In this document: positions 1 to 11,349 of the stretch, piece after piece
How the letters are laid out: each line of letters starts with the position of its first letter
Numbering within the stretch: the first letter of the stretch is position 1
From: Eucommia ulmoides
Taxonomy: Eukaryota; Streptophyta; Magnoliopsida; Garryales; Eucommiaceae
Direction of reading: 5' to 3'
DNA length: 64,000 nucleotides
Assembly (NCBI GenBank): GCA_016647705.1
Contig: CM028328.1
Location: 9,275,614-9,339,613, forward strand
Made by a program: the position numbers and the translations under genes
Notes under the pieces: model-generated
What the model was told of the DNA's origin: nothing
What the model saw: only the letters and a program-made list of their open reading frames with translations
Database searches by the model: none

Positions 1-1474
1 ACTATCTCGCCTAGGATTTCGCCTCAAGCTTCCTCTCAATCAGGTTCTAAAATCCTTGATTTGTTATGAGTTTAGCTAATCAATAATTGTTCTCAAATCA
101 GTTAAATAGAAATACATTAAGTCTATGTGCTCATGCAAATTAGGATCTACAATAATTTTCACCAAAATGCATTGTCAAGCACACAAAACACACATACATG
201 GGTATTATCCTTGACCTTGAAAACAACCAAGGGGTAATATCATCATCGGGTAACGACCCAGATGAACGCAAAACTTAGCATGCATACAACAACCACACCA
301 AAACATTCTATACTAAACAAACATGCAATAAGGTAAAACAATAAGACATACTAATATTCTACACATCACCACCAAACTTAAAACGGATAGTATCCTCAGC
401 GACCCAATCATCAATCTCAACATTTGAAATTAAAGCATACTGACGAAGGGGGTTTAGAACACGTACCTGGGAGGCGAGAAAATCTCGCCTTCGAATCAAG
501 TTGACTGTGACGGATTTAACTTATTTAGGAATTGGGTTACCTCCCAAGAAGCGCGTGGTTTATTGTCCTTGGCCCGACATGGAGAACGGTTCGTCAAAGA
601 GCGGCTTCTGCCCATAGTAAGTGCCGTACAACACTACATATGGATCTTGATTGTTTACGCCCTCAAGCTTGGCGAGATTAGACTCTAATCGGCTCAATAT
701 TTCAACAGGATACTCCACTGGTTCATGTACTTGGTGGACCTGGAAGAATGTTGCTAATGGCGGCGAACGACAAGTGAGCCATATCAGTCCCAAACTCCTT
801 TCGCTCATTTTCGGCTCTTCACAGTGGCTTTCACTAAATGTGGCTTGTGAATCTCCAAGTGCCACTGTGTTTGACTCGGTCTCAATGAAGCAGATTAGCT
901 AACCTATTTGCGTCTGAAGAGATGTTACGGTCGCATCGATTTCAGTGCAGACCATTTCGATATTGTCAAGAGGATCCTCGTGCTCATGTAGTCGATCATT
1001 TGTCTTCCTCCAAAATGCTTGAGTTTTGCCAATAAAATCAGTGAATATTTCCTCCAAGCCAGGGGAGACTCAACGTATTGGTCTAGGGTGTCAATCCATG
1101 GCTCCAAAACGGTGGAACTATCCCCCAAGCCTTGGTAGTTTGTTGAATAATTCCAATAGTGAAAATTATACTCGGCCATGTCTTCCAGTACCCGATAAGC
1201 TTCATCCGCAGTTAGTTGGTCGAAAGAGGTGGTATAGTTTTCTCTTTCAACCCACGTTCTGGTTGTGGTTTGTAACCCGTCGAGGAAGTTCAGTAGTTGA
1301 CACTCCCTCGGGAAATGATGGTTCGGAAACTAGAGTAGAAAATCCTTGTATCGATCCCAAGGACAGTAAAATGGCTCAGAATCCCGTTGAAAGAAACGCG
1401 AAAGTACCTGTCGATCTAACATCTATCTGGATCTTCCTCAGATAGAAAGTCTACTGGTGGTGGAATATTACGTT
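1..1474 (-). mobile_element. Athila-like non-autonomous element, copy 1, internal region (continues off the left edge)
   Basis: On the minus strand this is the internal region downstream of the LTR at 1475-2871. It is colinear with the internal region of copy 2 (about 5110-6830), starting from the shared text near position 10 and near 5130. Landmarks shared by both copies are a gag remnant, then (minus strand) a 'cttcttgggaggtaaccc' stretch near 545 that commonly follows gag in Athila/Tat-type elements, and an 'aagtttggtggtg' motif near 372. The primer-binding site present in copy 2 is missing here: sequence next to the LTR (about 1440-1470) does not match copy 2, so a deletion of roughly 100 bp or more probably removed it. 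The left part of the element lies outside the window. Confidence 0.7.
560..1179 (-). pseudogene. Athila-like gag remnant, copy 1
   Basis: Two minus-strand open stretches (925-1179 and 560-865) correspond to consecutive parts of the gag-like reading frame seen in copy 2. The first begins 'MAEYNFHYWNYS', parallel to 'MAAIDYQSWNYS' in copy 2, and then leaves the common frame after 'PWIDTLDQ', showing a frameshift. The second covers the part downstream of the copy 2 frame, ending in a stop near 560. No zinc knuckle, protease or polymerase motif is visible. It is a broken, non-functional gag fragment; the family assignment rests on the element's LTR, PBS and gag layout rather than on strong protein motifs. 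Confidence 0.55.
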
Positions 1475-2871
1475 GCTAACTTACACCGCAAGTATACGGG
1501 TCAAGTTTTTGTATAGGTTGGGAGAGTAGAGGTATTGTGTCCACATGGATTGGTTGAGATTATTATCGAGTACCGTGATTATCATATCCTAATTTTATCT
1601 AGGCGTTAATAATATATTTAATTAATAAATACTAATACTAAGTTAACTAAACTATACTATTACTAATATTAATATGAGATTGGTAAGGGAAAAGATTGCC
1701 TAGGGATTAATTTTATTTACTTAAATGCGTTTGATTTTATTTTAGTTTACGTTAACGGCATTTGACTTATCCAACAATATCGGTTCGTAAACTTACTCGC
1801 CACCTCTCCCGAGTGTAAATTGAGTGAATATGTGATTTCACGTCAACGAAGAAGACCCCTCAATGTCTTAACGATGCTAGGTCATGTGAGTCTCACCCCA
1901 ACGTCATTGATTGCACACTTTCCAACTCTCTCCCAAGTTATTGGATTATCACGTTGTGTTTATCCTAGTTCGAATCCGGGGTTACCTCTCCCGAGTGTCA
2001 AACCTTGTACTCTCTATATATCATTCTAAGCATATAAACAATACAAGAATGATAAACACAACCAAAATAGTGAAGAACAACCACTAACGAAATACAAACT
2101 CAAACAAATAACATTTTCATAAATTTATATTAATCCCTAAATAATCGATGTTTAGCCAATGACCATAACCATATATACAATGTAAAATGAGCTAAACATC
2201 CTCAATAACTACCGAAAGTAAGAAAATAAACAAAAGAAACGAAAGACTTAGCCGATATCTGAAGATTTAGCACTAAAACCATTGAACAACCGCTTCCTTC
2301 TTCTTCTTCTTCTTCGGGTTGTGAGCTCTCCCTCAAAAATCTCTCCACCTAACCCTAAATATATTCTAAGGGGCTTAGGGGGTCTTTTAAAATTGGAAGA
2401 GAGGAGGAGAGAAAGGGATTTATAGGGCTCAAAATATCAAAAAATATCTAATTCTGCGTGTAGAGTGACCGCCGCGGTGGTGAGTATGTCGGTTTGATCT
2501 TAGCCGCAGCGGCGGAAACAACGGTCGGCGTATGAACCTCTTTGCAGTTTCACCGCTGCGACAATGGATATCACCGCTATGGTAGTGAGTTTACAGCAAC
2601 TTTGGGCCCCTCTTTGCATATTTATTGCTGTGGCAGTGGTTTGGACGCCGTGGCGGTGGGCTGCTATTCTGAATATTGCCTCTGTGCTTGTTTTCCCACC
2701 GTTCTTGATCCGATTTGATTGTTTATGATCTGTTTTCATACCATTTCACCCCCCACACCTGATTTATAGAAAAAAGAATAAAAACATATTAAAACATATA
2801 AAAATGCTATAAAAAATACTCTAAAACTAACTAAACCGGTTTGGAAATAAATAGATAAATCACACCTATCA
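1475..2871 (-). repeat. LTR of Athila-like copy 1
   Basis: This LTR reads on the minus strand from TGATAGGTGTG (complement of 2861-2871) to a 3' end near 1475. It matches the LTR at 6835-8115 throughout: the 'caccgcaagtatacggg' motif near 1484, the TATA-type 'cctataaatccc' (minus strand, near 2415), and a GC-rich U3 stretch of CCGC/GCGG near-palindromes at about 2470-2660. The right boundary is exact because the copia reading frame resumes at the next base. Confidence 0.75.
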
Positions 2872-3307
2872 TCTACTACAGGGTATTATGTGTTTGTTGG
2901 TGATAATCTTGTTTCTTGGAATAGTAAAAAGCAAACAGTTGTGGTGTAGTCAACTGTAGAATCGGTATACAGGGCGATGACCCATACCACTTATGAGTTA
3001 ATTTGGTTGAAACATTTGTTGAAAGAACTTGGATTCAAACACACTTCACCGATGGATCTGGTATATGATAATGAAGAAGCAGTTCATATTGCATCTAACT
3101 CAGTCTTCCATAAGAGGACAAAACACATTGAAGTTGATTACTACTTCATTCAAGAAAAAGTATCGCAAAAGCAGATAAAGACAAAACATATAAAGTTGGT
3201 TGATCAGTTAGTTGATTTATTCACTAAATCGTTAGGGGGCTTAAGGATAAAGTATATTTGTAACAAGTTAGGAGCATACAACATATATGCTCCAACTTGA
3301 GGAGGAG
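2872..3307 (+). pseudogene. Ty1/copia pol C-terminus (RNase H) remnant
   Basis: The frame opens directly at the LTR junction (S-T-T-G-Y-Y) and runs through the copia signature 'SWNSKKQTVVV', an in-frame TAG at 2947-2949, then 'MTHTTYELIWLKHLLKELGF', 'SVFHKRTKHIEVDYYF' and 'LFTKSLGG' to a stop at 3298-3300. These are typical of the copia RNase H end of pol. The purine-rich 'gaggaggag' next to the LTR is the polypurine tract. The 5' half of this copia was separated by the Athila-like copy 1 and lies left of the window. The internal stop makes it dead. Confidence 0.85.
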
Positions 3308-3468
3308 TGTTAAAGGAGTAATTATGTCTTTCTAGTAATGTTTAGGGTTTTCCCATATTGTTTAGGATTTCTTGTATTGTTCCCTAACTACTATTATAAA
3401 TAGATGGAGAGGCTAACATAATTGTGATGCTTTCTCATTCTTTTTTGTATTAATTTCTTTCTTTAACA
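3308..3468 (+). repeat. 3' LTR of the copia element (161 bp)
   Basis: The LTR starts TGTTAAAG immediately after the polypurine tract and ends CTTTAACA, giving perfect 8-bp inverted ends. At 161 bp it is short for a copia LTR. The following base (3469) continues chromovirus gag sequence, so the copia inserted into the chromovirus. Confidence 0.8.
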
Positions 3469-4193
3469 GAGGCCATGCTAAAAGTCAGGGCTACAAGAGT
3501 TACAAAGAAAGCTTCTCGTTTAAGCTGCGAGACAAGGTGAAGAAAATGGAGTATCATAATTCCTTGAAGCCCCAAGTAACGTGCTTAATATGCGATAGAC
3601 TACATTAGGCATGAGAATGCCTGAAGATGAAGGCATTGAATGCCTTAGTTACCTCCAAGCATGACCAAGAAGGAGGCAAGGAGGATGAAGGTGCGAGAAT
3701 GGGATCTTTGCAACTACTCAGTGTGTTGCAAAGTGCACCAAAGGCCCCTATAAAAGGTTTATGTTTGTGGATGCTACCATCAACGGAAAGATCACCAAAT
3801 CCTTGGTCGACATAGGTGTATCCCACAACTTTGTCTTACTAGAGAAAGCCAAGAGACTTGGTCTTAAGGTTGTTAAAGAGGAAGGTTCTCTCGAAGTAGT
3901 GAACTCATCAGTAGGACCTCTCCAAGGAGTTGCTTGTAGAGTTAAGGTCAGTCTTGGTGTGTGGACTAACCAGGTCGATTTGTCAGTGACGCTTATGGAT
4001 GATTTCTTAGTTGTCTTCATCATGGAGTTCTTGGATCAGGTTTTCCTTGTTCTATTTTCAAACTCTATGTGCATTATGTATGGTATAAAGGTTTGTGTAA
4101 TACCGATGGAAAGGACTACGAAGCTTGCTACCTAAGTTCTCCCAACACTTCAATTTAAGAAAGGATTGAAGATGGAGGAACAAAGTTACTTGG
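3469..4193 (+). pseudogene. Chromovirus gag zinc-knuckle and aspartic protease region
   Basis: About 3570-3640 translates to a degraded CCHC knuckle (C-x2-C-x4-H-x4-C) interrupted by two stops, followed by 'KALNALVTSKH', a usual sequence after the knuckle in Ty3/gypsy gag. From 3761 a frame encodes the retropepsin-like domain; the active-site triad normally D-T/S-G reads D-I-G in 'SLVDIGVSHNFVLLEKA', so catalysis is unlikely. It ends at a TAA near 4135, after which 'FKKGLKMEEQSYL' continues. That last segment joins in frame with 8121 once the inserted element and one target copy are removed. 5' gag and 5' LTR are not present; the copia LTR abuts at 3468. Confidence 0.85.
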
Positions 4194-6067
4194 TAAAAAG
4201 CACAACGAATTAAAAGCACAAACAACCTAAACACAAATAACCTAAACATAACGATATGCGAGTTTTGAATTCTTCTATCGACCAAAATATTTTTCCCTCA
4301 ACAACCCCGAATCATATCGAGTTCAGGAGTAAAATGCACCATGTGATATTCTAGAATTTTGACATTCAATAATGGTAAATGCCATTCTAGATCCTTTCAA
4401 CGTGTGTGTGTGAGACTCAACAATATAGCTATCCAAGACCGGATTGGATTATCCACCAACGAAGCTCATGACTTTAACTATAAATGATTAGGATATCCAT
4501 ATGCCTAATTGGGTTCCACTCTCCACTAATGTAGGCTTGGAAGTTCAAAAAGATCAAAAGGACTTGGTTCGGTTTTGGAACATGGCCTAGGGTATATTGG
4601 GAATATAAAACGGATTAATGTCGTTAACTTAACGATACCCAAGGCTCAACGCTTGGCACACTCACACTCGAACCCCAATAGATAAATTTGAAACAACCCT
4701 GAACATTTGTTTTATAAATGTCGTACTCATTTGTCAAAATAAACGGAAATTGAACAATATTTACATATGTTTTTTTTAGCGAACCACACCTCCAAACTTA
4801 TTTGATTTTTATAATTTCACAGGTGTGGTTAAAACGAAAGAAAAATGACAACTGCGTACTCGAATACCGAACCAACTAAAAGTTCTCCCTAAACCCAACC
4901 GCTCACTTCAAGTAGCATACATGAATGCTAACTTGATTTACTCAAATTATGCATTCGGTTTAGCGATATAGGTTTGGAAATAATTCAATTGACCAATGTA
5001 TTTGTTATGCGTTCAGAATTGAAATGACATTATAGGCTGGGTAATAAGAGACAAACATTTTACAAGGTAAGTTTCAAAGGCTCAAGCCAAAAAATGAATA
5101 CCTAAATCATGTCTCCTAAACTACCTTGGCTAGGATTTCACCTCAAGTTTTCCCTCAATCAGGTTCTAAAATCCTTAAATTGTCATGACTATGGTTAATC
5201 GATAATCGACCTCAAATCAATTAAATAGCTATACATGAAATCTATGTGCTTGTGCAAATTAGGATTCACAATAACTTTTACCAAAACGACATGCCAAGCA
5301 CACAGAACACACATTAATGAGCATTACCCTTAGCCTCAACAAACAATCAGGAGGTAATATCATCATGGAGTAATGGCCCAGATGAACTCAAAACTCAGCA
5401 TGCAACAATAACAACACGAACGAACTAAACCTAAACAAACATGCATACGTTGAAACAATAAAACATAACTAACAACAATAAAACATAATAACATACTACA
5501 TATCACCCCCGAACTTAAAACTTTAAGTGTCCAGAATATCCCAATCATCAATCTTAACATATGAAATATAGCATGCTGACGAAGGGGGTTCATAACATGT
5601 ACCTAGGAGGCGAGAGAATCTCGCCTCTGAATCAAGTCAGTAGTGACAGATTTAATTTATTTTTGAACTTGGGTTGTCTCCTAAAAAGCACGTGGTTTAT
5701 TGTCTTTGGCCCGACATGGAGAAGTGCTCATTAAAGAGCGGCTTCTACCCATAGTAAGTGTCGTACAACACCACATATGGGTCTTGGTTCAGTACACCCT
5801 CAAGATTGGCGAGATATGGCTCTGATCAGCTCAATCTTTCAATAAGATTCGTCTCCAGCTCATGTGTTTGGTGGGCATGAAAGAGCATTGCTTTTGGCGG
5901 TAAAGGACAAGTGAGCCACACTGGATCCTAGTAGATGTGATCATCTTGGATCGATGGGGGCATCACAATTTAGATCTCCAATGGTGAAGAATCACAATCG
6001 TCGATCCATGCTTGGGTTCCCGTCTCATTCGAGTAATCAAAGTTGAACTCTCCCAAGATCCTTCCGC

Positions 6068-6442
6068 TCATTTTGGTTCCTCGTGGTAGCTTTCAATGTA
6101 TGTGGCATTTGTATCTCTCAGTGGCACCACTTCTGACTCGGCCTCAATGATGCAGATTAGCTGACCAATTTGCGTTTGAAGAGATGTTACGGTCGCATTG
6201 GTTTCAACGCAGACCGTTTCAATATTGTCAAGACAATCCTCATGCTCATTGATCCTGTCATTCGTCTCCTTCCAAAACGCCTGAGTCTCCCCCGTAAATT
6301 CAGTTAACATCTCTTCCAGAGTGGGGGAATACTCCTCCTGTTGGTTCAGGATGTCAATCCATGGCACTGTAATATTAAAATAATCCCCCAAGTTTTGGTG
6401 ACCTGGTGAATAATTCCAACTCTGATAATCAATGGCTGCCAA
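6068..6442 (-). pseudogene. gag-like ORF of Athila-like copy 2
   Basis: A 124-codon minus-strand frame lies a few hundred bases downstream of the primer-binding site, where gag is expected. It is acidic with a heptad-like section ('LEEMLTEFTGETQAFWK') and the segment 'VTSLQTQIGQLICIIEAE', resembling the coiled-coil plus 'L-E-x-Q-I-G-Q-L' motif at the C-terminal side of Athila/Tat Gag. The capsid part and zinc knuckle are absent, so it is only a gag fragment. Copy 1 holds the same region in frameshifted form. Protein function today is unlikely. Confidence 0.55.
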
Positions 6443-6807
6443 TTTCTCTAACTACCAAAAGGCTTTATCCGCGGTTAGTTCATAGAAAGAAGTCTGACAG
6501 TTTCCACCTTCTACCCACGTTCTGGTTGTGACTTATAACCCGTCGAGGAAATTCAGAAGTTGACATTCCCTCAGGAAACCATGGTTCAGAAACCGAAATA
6601 GTAATTTCTTGTATCGATCTCAAGCACTATAAAACGGCTCAGAATCCCGTTGAAAGAAATGCATCAATACTTGTTGATCTAGCATCTTCAAGTACCCTGC
6701 ATGGAAAATAAAAATGAAACTACAAACAAAAAATTATAAACAAAATAAATGCTTAAATTAAAATCAAGTTATTTACTCACAATATCAACAACAATCTAAA
6801 ACACGAT

Positions 6808-6824
6808 CCTCGACAATGGTGCCA
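6808..6824 (-). other. Primer-binding site of Athila-like copy 2
   Basis: On the minus strand, just inside the LTR, the sequence TTGGCACCATTGTCGAGGA resembles the tRNA-Asp-type primer-binding site of Athila elements with a few substitutions. Its place fixes the 5' LTR/internal order and the minus orientation. Confidence 0.65.
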
Positions 6825-6834
6825 AAAAATTAGT

Positions 6835-8115
6835 TGCGCGTAAATACGTCATTACTTTCACCGCAAGTGTACGGGTCAAGTTTTAGTATAGATGGGGAAG
6901 AGTAAGGGTTGTCGTATCCACGGGGATTGGTTGAGATTATCGTTGAGTACCACAATTATCATAACTTAACTTTATCTAGGCGATAAAAATGTAGTTTTAA
7001 TAATAAATATACTAATACTAAGTTAATTAATCTAATTACTAATAAAATGGTATGACGTTTATGGAAAATTATTGCCTAGGGATTAACTTTGTTCACTTAA
7101 ACGTGTTCGTTTCAATCTAGTTTACATTAATGATGTTCATCCTATCCGACAATCTCGGTATCGAAATCTCATTCACAATCTCTCCCGAGTGTAAAGTCAA
7201 TGAATATGTGACTTCGCATCAACGCAGAAGTCCCCCTCAAGCGTCTATACGACCCTTGGTCACATGAGTTTTTCCCCAACGTCACGGATTGCACACTTTC
7301 TAACTCCCTCCTAGGTTATTAGATCGTCACGTTGTGTTTAAATCCTAATCCGAATCCGGGATTACCTCTCCCAAGTGTCAAATATCGTATTCTCAGTATA
7401 TCTAAACAAGTATATAAACATGGAATAATGGAAAACACAATCGAATAACCACGAACAACCATTAACGAAACTTAGATTTTATATAAATGACGTTTTTGTG
7501 AAGTACATCAATCCCTAGACAATATATGTTTAGCTATACATGGCCGTAGCCCTAAATACGACTAAATACAAGCTAAACATCTTTAAAACATTCAACTAAT
7601 CTAAGAGAGAAAAATAGAAACAAGGAGACTAGCCGTTATCCGAAGATTCGCCGCTAAAATCACTCCGAAAACACTTCCTCCTTCTTTGCATTGTGATTTT
7701 CTATTGGTCGAATGGCCTTGGAGCTCTCAAGATGCCCGAAAATGCAATCCCTTATTTGGGGAGAATAGGGATGATATTTATAGGATTCAAAATATCTCAA
7801 AATATTCTAAAAATATCTAAAATATCTACATAGTGACCGCTACAGTGGTGGGTTCACCACTGTAGTGGTGGGCATGTCGGCAGCTTCACAACTACAGCGG
7901 TGGGCTGCGGGGTTAGAACTTCACTATTTTGCTTGTTTTTTCACCGTTTTTTCCTCGATATGATCGTTTAGAGACCGTTTTAGTCTATTTTCACCCCAAA
8001 TACCTAATTTATAACAAAAAGAATAAAAACGTATTAAAATATATAAAAACACTATAATAATACTCGAAAACTACCAAAACTGGCTTGGGAATATATAGAC
8101 AAATTACACCTATCA
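6835..8115 (-). repeat. LTR of Athila-like copy 2
   Basis: Reads TGATAGGTG from 8115 leftward and ends near 6835, about 1.28 kb, directly before the primer-binding site. A TATA-type 'cctataaatatc' lies on the minus strand near 7780. U3 (about 7835-7900) carries several CCACTGTAGTGGT-like near-palindromes. The homologous LTR of copy 1 is at 1475-2871, and a 5' part is at 60182-60759. Confidence 0.75.
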
Positions 8116-11037
8116 CTTGGCTATCTTAAAGGAATATGACGATGAAGAGGTGCCACCCCAACATTGTTTGCCCACGGAGGTGCAAGTCGTCTTAGATGAA
8201 TTTCAAGATGTGATGCCGAAAGTGTCACCTAAATGGTTGCCTCCAAGAAAGGAAGTGGACCACGAAATTAAGCTAGAGCCTGGCATAAGACAACTAGGAA
8301 AGAGTTCTCATAGGATGACGAATTTAGAGTTGGCAGAACTACAAAAACAACTCAATGAATTGCTGGATGCTGGTTTCATCAGACCCTCCAAAGCCCCATT
8401 TGATGCCTTGATGCTTTTTCAAAAGAAAAAAGATGGCTTCTTTAGGATGTGCATTGACTATAGGGCTCTAAACAAGATTACAGTAATGAACAAGTACCCG
8501 ATCCCACTTGTTTCCAACTTGTTCGACCAACTGGAAAACGCAAGATACTTCTCAAAACTGGACTTGCAGTGGGGATACTACCAAGTTCATATAGCGAAAG
8601 AGGATGAGCCCAAGACCACATGCGTAACAAGGTACGGTGCCTATGAATTCTTAGTTATGCCATTTGGTTTCACTAATACACCGGCTACATTTTGCACCTT
8701 CATGAATAAGATTTTACATCCTTACCTCAATCAGTTTGTAGTAGTGTATCTTGATGACATTGTGATATATAGCTGGACTTTGGAAGAACATCTTGAGCAT
8801 TTGAGGAAGGTGTACAAAGTCCTAAGGCAAAACGAGCTATATATCAAAAAGGAGAAATATTCATTTGCCCAAGATGAGGTGATGTTCTTGGGGTAAAGGA
8901 TAAATGATAGAAAGTTTATGATGGACGAAACTAAGGTGAAAGCCATCCAAGAATAGGAACCTCCCACGAAGGTCCCTGAGTTATGGTATTTTCTTGGATT
9001 GGTGAACTACTATCGACGGTTCATCAAGTCATATTCAGCAAGAGCAGCCCCACTGACAGACTTACTTAGGAAAAAAAATTCTTGGGAGTGGACAAGTGAA
9101 AGCTAAGCTTCGTTCGAAGACTTGAAGAAAGCTATTAGTGAAGAACTGGTGCTTTGCTTACTAGAACACTCCAAGATGTTCAAGCTACACACGAATGCCT
9201 CAGAATTTGCCATTGATATAGTATTGATGCAAGAAAGACGTCTAATTTCCTACGCGATTTGCAAACTCAATGACACTAAACACCTCTACACGGTGCAAGA
9301 AAAAGAGATAATGGCCATCATTCATTGCGTAAGATTGTGGAGACAATACTTGTTGAGTTCTCCCTTCGTGATCATAACAGATAATATAGCTACAAGCTAC
9401 TTCCAGACTTAGAAGAAGTTGAGCCCCAAACAAACTCGGTGGCAAGATTTATTGGTAGAGTTTTACTATAAGCTTAAGTACAAGCCTGGCAAGGCGAATG
9501 TGGTGGCTGATGCACTTAGTAGAAGGCAAAGCTTGAAGCCTTAAGCGGACGAAGAAACCCTTTGTTAGAGAGGATCAAAGAAGGGTTGGAACATGATTCC
9601 GTAGCGCAAACTCTCCTCACCCTCATCAAGGAATGAAAGATAAAACTATTTTGGCAAAGTGACGGACTACTCTAAGTCAAGGAAAATCGCATCTACATTC
9701 CAAAGTAGGGAAACTTAAGAAATGAGCTGATCAGGGAGTGTTATGATTCACTATGGGCTAGTCACTCAGGTATGAGATGCACGCTCACCTTGATCAAGTC
9801 TATTTACTACTGGCCTTAACTCCAGGGATGACATTGGAGCCTATGTAGGAATTTGTCTTTTTTACCAAGAAGACAAGATTGAGCAACATGCACTAGGAGG
9901 GTTGTTGGAACCTTTGTCTATTCCAGAGAGACCATAGGAAAGCGTCTCAATGAATTTCAACACTTGTCTTCCAAAATCAGAAGGCTTTGGTGGCATAATC
10001 ATAGTAATTGACCGCTTCAGCAAGTTTGTCACCTTCATACCGGCCCCTGCGGATTGTATCGTAGATGAAACTGCGCGGTTGTTCCTCAAGCATGTTGTGA
10101 AGCATTGGGGAATCCCGTCCAACATTTTAAGTGACCCAGATCCACAATTTACTAGAAAGTTTTGGAAGAAGTACTAGTTATTCAAGTTGTTGGGCTCAGA
10201 CTTGAACTTTTATACAAGCTTTCATCCGCAAAATAATGGGCAAATAGAGCTTTCTAACATAATGTTAGAGCTTTATCTTAAGTACTTCATTAGTGCCAAT
10301 CGGCAATATTGGTCTAAGTTGCGAGATGTGGCCCAATTCTTTTATAACTTGAAGCGGAGTGAGTCTACAGGCAAAAGTCCCTTCGAGATCATCATGGAGT
10401 AGCAACCCATGACCCTTTATGCCTTGGCAATGAGCTATGAAGAAAAAATTCCTGTAGCATTCAAAATTTGCTAAGGCATGGCACAAGCAAACCGATTTGG
10501 CCCAAGCCTACTTGAACAAGGCAGCCAAACGAATGAAGAAGTGGGCTGACAAAAAGAGAAGGTTGGTCGAGTTTCAGGAGGGGGATTTTGTCCTTCTCAA
10601 GTTGTTGCCCCAACAATTCAAAAGCTTGCGAAAGGTTAAAAAAGAGTTGGTGTGGAAGTACGAAGGGCCATTTTCGGTTCTCAAGCGAGTGGGTAACATG
10701 TTTTACAAACTACAATTACCTCTAAAGCTGAAAATCTACCCAGTATTTCATGTAATCATGCTAAAGCCTTATCATGGAGACAAGGAAGACTCAAGCCAAG
10801 GAGAATCAAAGAGGGCACCTACTGTATTAGTAACCTCCTTTGACAAAGAAACAAACTCTATCTTAGCTGACCGCTTAATATGACGAAATGGTGTGCCAAA
10901 TTATATTAAATACTTCGTGAAATGGAAGAATGCCCCAAACATTGAAGCAATCTGGGAACCTGAAGACTTATTGTGGAAATTTAAGGATCGTATAGAGAGG
11001 TTCAATCTTGAAGGCATGACAAGGGCGTCACGAACTT
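8116..11037 (+). pseudogene. Chromovirus pol remnant: RT, RNase H, integrase, chromodomain
   Basis: Reverse transcriptase is open at 8117-8896, with 'CIDYRALNKITV', 'LDLQWGYYQVHI' and the catalytic Y-L-D-D at 8747-8758. A stop follows 'MFLG'. RNase H follows (about 9120-9530) with 'LHTNASEFAIDIVLMQ', where the first catalytic Asp of the usual T-D-A-S is Asn; it ends 'VVADALSRRQ'. Integrase (about 9720-10400) keeps D ('VIDRFSKF'), D ('LSDPDPQF') and E ('GQIE') but its zinc-binding part is damaged. The C-terminal domain (10497-10883) reads 'EGDFVLLKL', and after a stop a chromodomain follows: 'KYFVKWKNAPNIEAIWEPED'. At least a dozen stops and shifts make it non-functional. The chromodomain assigns it to the chromoviruses (Tekay/Reina-like). 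Confidence 0.93.
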
Positions 11038-11050
11038 GAGTGCGGGAGGG

Positions 11051-11345
11051 TATTATGGCCTGCTCAAGTTGCCTTTAAATATCCAAAGCAATTGTGTTGC
11101 CTAAGGATCTATAATTTTCTACAAGTCACTAGAAGGTTCTAGAAGATGCTAGAGTGACCTAGAGATGTCTAGTGGAAACTAGAGTTGGATGGAATCATTT
11201 AAACTTCCAAGTCTTCTGGGCGTTTCCTTTGAGAGATTTCTCTACACGGTACTTTTTCTTTACTTAGAAATATTTTTCCATATCTTTACTTCTGAATCTT
11301 TTTATTCTTCATTTGGGAACAACTTAAGGAGAAACTCAGGCTTTA
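11051..11345 (+). repeat. Chromovirus 3' LTR, probably truncated
   Basis: A polypurine tract (gcgggaggg, 11042-11050) follows the chromodomain, and the LTR should begin there; it reads TATTATGGCC where TGTTATGGCC would be usual. The 3' end is not marked by a clear CA plus target copy; about 11345 is where the sequence changes character. Confidence 0.5.
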
Positions 11346-11349
11346 ACGT

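Larger units (their letters stand above)
4194..8115 (-). mobile_element. Athila-like non-autonomous element, copy 2
   Basis: The element sits between two copies of CTTGG (4189-4193 and 8116-8120). Removing it plus one copy restores the chromovirus frame (Y-L-A-I-L-K), so the boundaries are exact. On the minus strand it has an LTR beginning TGATAGGTG, a tRNA-Asp-type primer-binding site, a gag remnant, a post-gag region with 'aagttcgggggtga', and long non-coding sequence. No polymerase is present, so it depended on enzymes supplied in trans. No second LTR is recognisable at the left end, which begins TAAAAAGC; this is unexplained. Confidence 0.75.

Noticed and set aside
1968..1990. 'gttcgaatccggggtta', similar to a tRNA T-arm
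   Set aside because: No acceptor, D or anticodon arms around it; it is ordinary LTR sequence shared with copy 2 near 7350.
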